This document shows, piece after piece, positions 57,361-64,000 of a stretch of DNA of 64,000 nucleotides. This stretch comes from Hydrogenophilales bacterium 16-64-46. Its GTDB lineage: Bacteria; Pseudomonadota; Gammaproteobacteria; Burkholderiales; Thiobacillaceae. The DNA is taken from assembly GCA_002281775.1 (NCBI GenBank), contig NCGY01000010.1:62001-126000 (forward strand). The letters run 5' to 3'. Within the stretch, counting starts at the first letter, position 1, and the number at the start of each line of letters is the position of its first letter. The position numbers and the translations under genes are program-made. The notes beneath the pieces were generated by a model, which worked only from the letters and a program-made list of their open reading frames with translations, made no database searches and had not been told where the DNA came from.

Positions 57361-57981
57361 ATGCAGCTGGCGCTGGCGGCAGCACGCCTCTGGCTGGCGC
57401 TGTTTGCTCTGCTGATCGTTGCCGGTTGCGAACGCGCCCCCACCCTCTCCCGGCTCAACCCGCATGATGTCATCGTCGCCTTCGGTGACAGCCTCACCTA
57501 CGGCACCGGTGCCCAGCCCGAATCGTCCTACCCTGCGGTGCTGGCGGGTCTGACGGGCCGCACGGTGATCAATGCCGGCGTGCCCGGCGATACCACGGCC
57601 GACGGTCTCGCGCGCCTGCCCGGCGTGCTCGCCGAACACAGGCCCCGACTAGTGCTGCTCTGCCTCGGCGGCAACGATCTGTTGCGCCGTATCCCGGAAG
57701 CCGACACCGAAACCCACCTGCGCCTGCTCGCCCGCACCATCCGCGAAAGCGGCGCGGAGCTGGTGCTGATCGGCGTGCCAGAACCCAGGCTGTTCGGCGG
57801 GGCGGCCCCCGTCTATGCCCGGCTGGCCGAGGAAATCGGCGTGCCGCTGGAGGAGGCGGTGTTTGTCGATGTGCTGAAGGACAATCGACTGAAATCCGAC
57901 CCCGTCCACGCCAACGCGGCCGGCTATCGTGTGGTGGCCGAACGGCTGGCCGAATTCCTGAGAGAATCCGGCGCACTGTAA
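57361..57981 (+). CDS. tesA: SGNH esterase / lysophospholipase, lipoprotein (TesA-like)
   Basis: A 206-residue SGNH hydrolase. The N-terminus has a lipobox (LLIVAGC at about 18-24), so it is probably an envelope lipoprotein. Catalytic blocks: Ser in VIVAFGDSLTYGTG, Gly in INAGVPGDTT, Asn in LLCLGGNDLL, and Asp-His in DPVHANAAGY. E. coli TesA has thioesterase, arylesterase and lysophospholipase activities; substrates here are unknown. It immediately follows pmbA and probably shares its transcript. Confidence 0.9.
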   Translation: MQLALAAARLWLALFALLIVAGCERAPTLSRLNPHDVIVAFGDSLTYGTGAQPESSYPAVLAGLTGRTVINAGVPGDTTADGLARLPGVLAEHRPRLVLLCLGGNDLLRRIPEADTETHLRLLARTIRESGAELVLIGVPEPRLFGGAAPVYARLAEEIGVPLEEAVFVDVLKDNRLKSDPVHANAAGYRVVAERLAEFLRESGAL

Positions 57982-57995
57982 ACAGGGACTCCCGC

Positions 57996-58535
57996 ATGAA
58001 TGGACTGCTCGCCCTTGCCCGCCTGATCGACCGGCTGACCGAAACCGTCGGCCGCACCGCGATCTGGATCGTCCTCGTCGCCACCCTCATTTCCGCAGGC
58101 AATGCGCTCAGTCGCTATGTGCTGGGCGAAAGCTCGAACGCCTGGCTGGAAATCCAGTGGTATCTGTTCGGCGCGATGTTCCTGCTGACCGCCGGCTACA
58201 CACTCAAGCACAACGGCCATGTGCGCATCGACATCTTCTACAACCGGCTGGGACCGCGCGGCCGAGCCTGGACCGATCTGCTCGGCGGGCTGTTCTTCCT
58301 GCTGCCGATGGCCGTGCTGCTGGCCTGGCTGTCGTGGCCGATGTTCCACGAGGCTTGGGTCACACAGGAAATGTCGCCCGATGCGGGCGGACTGGCGCGC
58401 TGGCCGGTAAAACTGCTGCTGCCGGTGGGTTTTGCCCTGCTGGCCTTGCAGGGTGTCGCCGAAATCATCAAGCGACTCGGTGTGCTGACCGGGCATGTCG
58501 CGCTGCCCCGTGAGCCCCCGGAGGAGCCGGTCTGA
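57996..58535 (+). CDS. dctQ: TRAP transporter small permease (DctQ)
   Basis: A 179-residue inner-membrane protein with four hydrophobic segments, for example WIVLVATLISAGNALSRY and FLLPMAVLLAWLSWPMF. It has the DctQ pattern LEIQWYLFGAMFLLTAGYTLKHNGHVRID. It is the small integral subunit of a tripartite ATP-independent (TRAP) importer driven by sodium or protons. It starts 14 bases after tesA and its stop overlaps the dctM start (ATGA-like), so both are coupled. No periplasmic binding protein gene is next to it. Confidence 0.93.
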   Translation: MNGLLALARLIDRLTETVGRTAIWIVLVATLISAGNALSRYVLGESSNAWLEIQWYLFGAMFLLTAGYTLKHNGHVRIDIFYNRLGPRGRAWTDLLGGLFFLLPMAVLLAWLSWPMFHEAWVTQEMSPDAGGLARWPVKLLLPVGFALLALQGVAEIIKRLGVLTGHVALPREPPEEPV

Positions 58536-59926
58536 TGGAGAACCTCGCCCCCCTGATGTTCCTCGGCCTGGTAGTTTTCCTGCTACTGGGCTACCCGGTG
58601 GCGTTTGCGCTGGCCGCCAACGGTCTGCTGTTTGCCGGCATCGGGCTGGCCACCGGCTGGTTCGACCTGGCCCTGCTGCAGGCGCTGCCGGAACGGGTCT
58701 ACGGTATTGTCGCCAACCCCACGCTGCTGGCGATTCCCTTCTTTGCCTTCATGGGCCTGATCCTAGAACGCTCGGGCATGGCCGAGGACCTGCTCGACAC
58801 CATCGGCCAACTCTTCGGCTCACTCAAGGGCGGGCTGGCCTACGCGGTGATCCTGGTCGGCGGCCTGCTCGCCGCCACCACCGGTGTGGTCGCCGCCACC
58901 GTCATCGCCATGGGCCTCATCTCGCTGCCGGTGATGCTGCGCTACGGCTACGACAAACGGCTGGCCTCGGGTGTCATCGCCGCCTCGGGCACGCTGGCGC
59001 AGATCGTGCCACCGTCATTAGTCTTGATCGTGCTGGCCGACCAGCTCGGCGCGTCGGTGGGCGACATGTACAAGGGCGCGTTGCTGCCCGGGCTCGGACT
59101 GATCGGGATGTATCTCGCGTTTGTCTTCCTGCTGACCCTGTTCCGGCCGCAGCTCGTGCCCGCCATGCCGGCGTCGGCGCGCACCCTGCATGGCACGGCG
59201 CTCGGGCTGCGCGTGCTCACCACGCTGGTACCACCGCTGGTGCTGATTTTCCTCGTGCTGGGCACCATTTTCCTCGGCATCGCCACGCCCACCGAAGGCG
59301 GCGCAATGGGCGCGGCGGGTGCGCTGTTGCTGGCGTGGGCACGCGGGCGGCTCACCCGCCTGCAACTGACGCAGGCGATGGACAGCACGACGCGGCTCAC
59401 CACCTTCGTCATCTTCATCCTCATCGGCTCGACCATTTTCACCCTGGTCTTCCGCGGCCTCGACGGCGACCTCTGGGTGGAGCATCTGTTCGGTCACCTG
59501 CCGGGCGGGGTGCTCGGCTTCCTCATCGCCGTCAACCTGCTGGTCTTCGTGCTGGCGTTCTTCCTCGACTTCTTCGAGATCGCCTTCATCGTCGTGCCGC
59601 TGCTCGCGCCAGTGGCCGCCAAGCTGGGCATCGACCCCATCTGGTTCGGCGTGATGCTGGCGGTGAACATCCAGACCGCCTTCATGCACCCGCCTTTCGG
59701 CTTTGCCTTGTTCTACCTCAAGAGCGTGGCACCGAAATCGATCCGTACCGCCGACATCTACTGGGGGGCCATTCCCTTCCTGATCATCCAGCTGCTGATG
59801 GTGGCGCTGGTGCTGGCCTTCCCGCAGATCGTCCTGCGCGATGTACCGGCGGATGCCAGCAGCGTCACCGAAATCCCCATCAGCGTCGACCCTGACGCCA
59901 ATTTCCTGCCGCCCGAATGGCGCTAG
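58535..59926 (+). CDS. dctM: TRAP transporter large permease (DctM)
   Basis: A 463-residue inner-membrane protein with 11-12 predicted helices and the ion-transporter-superfamily pattern, including GGLLAATTGVVAATVIAMGL, SGVIAASGTLAQIVPPSLVL and PTEGGAMGAAGALLLAW. It is the transport channel of the TRAP system, longer than the usual 430 residues. The long-form DctM with a short DctQ resembles the mannitol/chloroaromatic group, where the substrate is often an organic acid. A terminator follows. Confidence 0.93.
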   Translation: MENLAPLMFLGLVVFLLLGYPVAFALAANGLLFAGIGLATGWFDLALLQALPERVYGIVANPTLLAIPFFAFMGLILERSGMAEDLLDTIGQLFGSLKGGLAYAVILVGGLLAATTGVVAATVIAMGLISLPVMLRYGYDKRLASGVIAASGTLAQIVPPSLVLIVLADQLGASVGDMYKGALLPGLGLIGMYLAFVFLLTLFRPQLVPAMPASARTLHGTALGLRVLTTLVPPLVLIFLVLGTIFLGIATPTEGGAMGAAGALLLAWARGRLTRLQLTQAMDSTTRLTTFVIFILIGSTIFTLVFRGLDGDLWVEHLFGHLPGGVLGFLIAVNLLVFVLAFFLDFFEIAFIVVPLLAPVAAKLGIDPIWFGVMLAVNIQTAFMHPPFGFALFYLKSVAPKSIRTADIYWGAIPFLIIQLLMVALVLAFPQIVLRDVPADASSVTEIPISVDPDANFLPPEWR

Positions 59927-59959
59927 CGGTATCGAAAGCAGCAGAGTTCGCTCCCCACC

Positions 59960-59994
59960 CAAGCCGGTTTGTCCACGACAATCCGGCTTTTTTT
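59960..59994 (+). terminator. Intrinsic terminator of the TRAP operon
   Basis: AAGCCGG, a 14-base loop and CCGGCTT form a 7-bp stem followed by T5ATTT, 34 bases after the dctM stop. Confidence 0.85.
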
Positions 59995-60058
59995 ATTTCG
60001 TGCCGTCTCAATAAAACAACTCCGTCATGGACAAACAGGCGATTCAAGCAATTTCGCC

Positions 60059-60087
60059 TTGACACAATATCGATAAAACTAATATTC
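60059..60087 (+). promoter_or_regulatory. Sigma-70 promoter of the cytochrome cluster
   Basis: A consensus TTGACA at 60059-60064 is followed after 16 bases by AATATT. It stands in a strongly AT-rich block (60058-60100) that is unusual in this sequence and about 50 bases before the cytochrome c start, with CAGGAG as ribosome site. Confidence 0.65.
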
Positions 60088-60136
60088 TAATATTCAGTTT
60101 TTCGATTCTTTTTATCCCTGTCTTCAGGAGCAGTCC

Positions 60137-60496
60137 ATGAAACTCGTCCACGCCCTCGTTCTTGCCTCCCTCACGGTTTCCGGCTCCGCTTTTGCCCTGG
60201 GCGACCCCGCTGCGGGCGAGCGCAAGGCGGCCACCTGTGTGTCCTGCCATGGCAGCGCCAGCTTCTCCGGCATGTTCCCGCTGGTCCAGCTGGCAGGCCG
60301 CGACGCCGACAAGCTGGCCACCAAGACCAACAAATACCGTAGCGGCAAGCTCTTCTCGCCGCTGATGAACATGTCGGTGATGGCCCTGTCGGACCAGGAC
60401 GTGGAAGACATCGCCGCCTACTACCAGAAGCTCGGCAAGCCTTTCCTGGCGATGCCCGGCATTCGCGGCGACGAAGACATCACGGCTGCCAAGTAA
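60137..60496 (+). CDS. Small class I cytochrome c
   Basis: A 119-residue periplasmic monohaem cytochrome. The signal peptide is KLVHALVLASLTVSGSAFA. The haem site is CVSCH at about residues 34-38, and a distal Met is likely in PLMNMSVMALSDQDVEDIAAYY. It resembles c553/half-c4 proteins and is probably a soluble electron carrier. It leads a run with cytochrome b561, SHP and DHC, spaced by 6 bases, an overlap and 1 base. Confidence 0.92.
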   Translation: MKLVHALVLASLTVSGSAFALGDPAAGERKAATCVSCHGSASFSGMFPLVQLAGRDADKLATKTNKYRSGKLFSPLMNMSVMALSDQDVEDIAAYYQKLGKPFLAMPGIRGDEDITAAK

Positions 60497-60502
60497 GCTT
60501 CC

Positions 60503-61114
60503 ATGACGCGCGCCGGACACGTCGCGCACCGCGTCTATGACCCCGTGCTGCGGACGCTGCACGGAGTCAATGCTTTGCTGATCGTGCTGCTGGGTGCGGG
60601 TGGGGTGGCCGCAGACAACTTGTCGCCCGGCGCGGCGCGGGCCTGGCTGCACGACACACACGGCCTGCTCGGCGCGGCGCTCATCGTGGGCCTGTGCTGC
60701 CGTCTGGTGTGGGGATGGGTTGGCCCTGCCCACGCGCGCTGGCGCGACCTCTGGCACCCGGCAGACTGGCGCGCGCAGCTTGCCCGGGGGCGTCTGTTTA
60801 CAGCACCGCAGCGTCCGGGCCACCACCCGGTTGCCAGCCTGGCGTACCTCTCCGTCTATGCCCTGCTCGTGGCCCTGGCCGCCAGCGGACTGAGTCTGTT
60901 GGCCAGCACGCAGGGTGCGGGGCCGCTGGCCCCTGTTTTTGCCTGGGATGCCCGGCTCACCACCTGGCTGGCCGACCCGCACCGGCTGGCTGCTTGGGCC
61001 GTGCTGCTCTTCGTCTGCGTCCATCTCGCCGCGCTGGTCCTGCATGCACGCCTGCACCGCGTGCCTGTCGCCCAGAGCATGTGGAGTGGCGTGCAATATC
61101 TGGAACCCAAATGA
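60503..61114 (+). CDS. Cytochrome b561-type membrane protein
   Basis: A 203-residue inner-membrane dihaem cytochrome b with four predicted helices. Candidate haem-ligand His residues occur in RTLHGVNALLIVLLG, DTHGLLGAALIVGL and FVCVHLAALVLHARLH. This b-type family accompanies SHP and DHC in many proteobacteria and is thought to connect the quinone pool to them. The stop overlaps the SHP start (ATGA). Confidence 0.88.
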   Translation: MTRAGHVAHRVYDPVLRTLHGVNALLIVLLGAGGVAADNLSPGAARAWLHDTHGLLGAALIVGLCCRLVWGWVGPAHARWRDLWHPADWRAQLARGRLFTAPQRPGHHPVASLAYLSVYALLVALAASGLSLLASTQGAGPLAPVFAWDARLTTWLADPHRLAAWAVLLFVCVHLAALVLHARLHRVPVAQSMWSGVQYLEPK

Positions 61115-61500
61115 AAATGCGACCGTTGATCCTCGCCCTGATGTCTCTGTTCACGGCCTCTGCCCTGGCCGATACGCCACAGCAGATTCTTGCCGTCTAC
61201 CAGCAGCAGGCCGGGCAGGCCTCGGCCACACGCGGCGAGGCTTTCTTCCACGCCAAGATCACCCGCGACGGCCAGACCGAGAGCTGTGCAAGCTGCCACA
61301 CCGACAACCCCAAGGCGATCGGCAAAACACGCGCCCACAAGCGCATCGAGCCGCTGGCCCCGGTGGCCAATCGCGACCGCCTCACCGACCCTGCCAAGGT
61401 GGAAAAGTGGTTCAGGCGCAACTGCAAGGATGTACTCGCCCGGGAATGCTCCGCACAGGAAAAGGCGGATTTCGTGGCTTTTCTGATTTCGGTGAAGTGA
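61111..61500 (+). CDS. shp: SHP-type cytochrome c (DUF1924)
   Basis: A 129-residue periplasmic monohaem protein with signal peptide PLILALMSLFTASALA and haem site CASCH in TESCASCHTDNP. The pattern KWFRRNCKDVLARECSAQEKAD matches the sphaeroides haem protein (SHP, DUF1924), where an Asn in the RN-C segment is the sixth haem ligand and can be displaced by O2 or NO. The two Cys there could form the SHP disulfide. It is coupled to the b561 gene and followed by DHC, its expected electron donor. Confidence 0.85.
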   Translation: MKMRPLILALMSLFTASALADTPQQILAVYQQQAGQASATRGEAFFHAKITRDGQTESCASCHTDNPKAIGKTRAHKRIEPLAPVANRDRLTDPAKVEKWFRRNCKDVLARECSAQEKADFVAFLISVK

Positions 61501-61501
61501 C

Positions 61502-62026
61502 ATGGGCCTCACCCGGAAAAACCTGAGCGTACTGTTCGCCACGCTGGCAGCCAGCGGTGTGTGGCTGGGCACAAGCTGGGGCGACGGCGGCCCGACCCCG
61601 ACCTTCCCTGCCGTCAGCCACAAGGCAACGGCCGCAGAATGCGCGGCCTGCCATATGGCCTACCCGGCCGGCCTGTTACCCACCCGTTCGTGGACGCGCA
61701 TGATGCGCGAACTGGACAACCACTTTGGCGAAGACGCCAGCCTGTCACCCGAGGAAACGCTGGCAATCACCCGCTACCTCACCGATAACGCCGCCGACAG
61801 CCCGCGCGCCAACGAACGGTCACGCCGCATTGCCAGCGGCGTCGCGCCGGGCGATTCGCCGCAGCGCATTTCTGAAACCGCCTACTTCCGCTACCTGCAC
61901 GACGAGGTGCCCGCCGGGGTGTGGAAACGTGCGAAAATTGCCAGCCGTGCGAACTGCATCGCCTGCCACACGCGTGCCGAATCCGGCAGCTTTGCCGAAC
62001 GCGAAATCAAGATACCCAAGGAATAG
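61502..62026 (+). CDS. Dihaem cytochrome c (DHC)
   Basis: A 174-residue periplasmic protein with an N-terminal signal/anchor ([16 protein letters not shown]) and two haem sites, CAACH (about 47) and CIACH (about 153). [18 protein letters not shown] and [15 protein letters not shown] are typical of the DHC family. DHC transfers electrons to SHP. It begins one base after the SHP stop and closes the cluster; the FKBP gene follows after 16 bases. Confidence 0.9.
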   Translation: MGLTRKNLSVLFATLAASGVWLGTSWGDGGPTPTFPAVSHKATAAECAACHMAYPAGLLPTRSWTRMMRELDNHFGEDASLSPEETLAITRYLTDNAADSPRANERSRRIASGVAPGDSPQRISETAYFRYLHDEVPAGVWKRAKIASRANCIACHTRAESGSFAEREIKIPKE

Positions 62027-62042
62027 CCCAAGGAATCCTGCC

Positions 62043-62369
62043 ATGTCCGAACTCATCATCGAAGACCTCGTCACCGGCAACGGCGACACCGCCGCCGCCG
62101 GCCAATACGTATCCGTGCACTACACCGGCTGGCTCACCAACGGCAGCAAATTCGACTCCAGCCTCGATCGCAACGACCCCTTCGAGTTCAAGCTCGGCAT
62201 GGGTCAGGTTATCCCCGGCTGGGACCAGGGCGTGGCCGGGATGCAGGTCGGCGGCAAGCGCAAACTGACGATTCCGCCCGAGCTGGGCTACGGCGCGCGC
62301 GGCGCGGGCGGTGTGATCCCGCCGAACGCCACGCTGGTATTCGAAGTGGAACCGCTGCGCGTCGGCTGA
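62043..62369 (+). CDS. FKBP-type peptidyl-prolyl isomerase
   Basis: A 108-residue single-domain [43 protein letters not shown], and [21 protein letters not shown] are the substrate-pocket segments. Without signal peptide it is probably cytosolic. It follows the cytochrome genes closely and may share their transcript, where it could assist folding, but that is not shown. A strong terminator follows. Confidence 0.95.
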   Translation: MSELIIEDLVTGNGDTAAAGQYVSVHYTGWLTNGSKFDSSLDRNDPFEFKLGMGQVIPGWDQGVAGMQVGGKRKLTIPPELGYGARGAGGVIPPNATLVFEVEPLRVG

Positions 62370-62388
62370 GATCGCATTTGTTTCACCA

Positions 62389-62430
62389 ACAGGCGGGGCC
62401 GGCAGTCGCCGCCCCGCCTGTGTCTTTTTT
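62389..62430 (+). terminator. Intrinsic terminator after the FKBP gene
   Basis: ACAGGCGGGGC and GCCCCGCCTGT form an 11-bp perfect stem followed by GTC and six T. It ends the cytochrome-FKBP run 20 bases before ygiQ. Confidence 0.92.
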
Positions 62431-62449
62431 ACCCGAGTAGAATTCGCGC

Positions 62450-64000
<1,551 letters not shown>

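Overview
The window is GC-rich, densely coded DNA of Gram-negative, betaproteobacterial character: two Burkholderia/Neisseria-type 16-strand porins, DUF748, DarP, PmbA, TonB and TRAP genes. A sulfide:quinone oxidoreductase with a FisR-type regulator, a secreted DsrE-like protein, an SHP/DHC cytochrome cluster and type II NADH dehydrogenase suggest a sulfur-oxidising chemolithotroph of the Thiobacillus kind. That placement is inference from gene content; no rRNA or tRNA gene was found. Most genes are housekeeping, with several small accessory or mobile-looking insertions between them.

Layout. 1-5733: end of a DUF433 gene, yebC, a ROK sugar kinase, a Phd/PIN toxin-antitoxin pair, NDH-2 and a HerA-like ATPase. 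5747-7461: an island with a DUF695-RraB gene between ~330-bp inverted arms. 7485-10813: trpG, a secreted metallo-beta-lactamase-fold protein, trpD and trpC, all overlapping. 10946-13658: sqr and fisR, divergent across a sigma-54 promoter and palindromic operators. 13744-16393: a leader ORF and terminator, a chorismate mutase, an EamA exporter, a methyltransferase, then a solitary integron attC site with a low-GC membrane ORF. 16408-21881: a pyruvate-dehydrogenase-type operon (E1 alpha, E1 beta, fused E2-E3) interrupted by a four-helix-bundle gene between 32-bp inverted repeats.

22001-30433: M17 peptidase, rluA, DsrE-like, folE, CBS protein, glutathione-dependent formaldehyde oxidation (frmA, fghA), transaldolase and aroC. 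30538-37688: a rearranged stretch with two porins (one frameshifted at its 3' end), two TPR-sulfotransferases (one truncated by fusion to an osmC fragment), a second osmC fragment, a DUF4258/DUF2283 pair and a DUF2283 remnant. 37991-55971: zinc metallopeptidase, REP-like repeats, clsB with an EEP hydrolase, nudB, aspS, DUF502, fmdB, a TonB receptor, ssb, yajR, uvrA, a DUF748 protein and darP. 56019-64000: pmbA, tesA, a TRAP permease pair without a binding protein, the cytochrome c / b561 / SHP / DHC cluster, an FKBP and the 5' part of ygiQ.

Functional links: FisR probably switches on sqr in response to reactive sulfur; SQR and NDH-2 both feed the quinone pool; the SHP/DHC/b561 genes form a periplasmic electron-transfer module; trpG/D/C, aroC and AroQ touch the chorismate branch point. 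The likeliest new biology lies in the small insertions: the inverted-arm island with its covarying hairpins, the attC cassette, the four-helix-bundle cassette and the osmC-fragment rearrangement.
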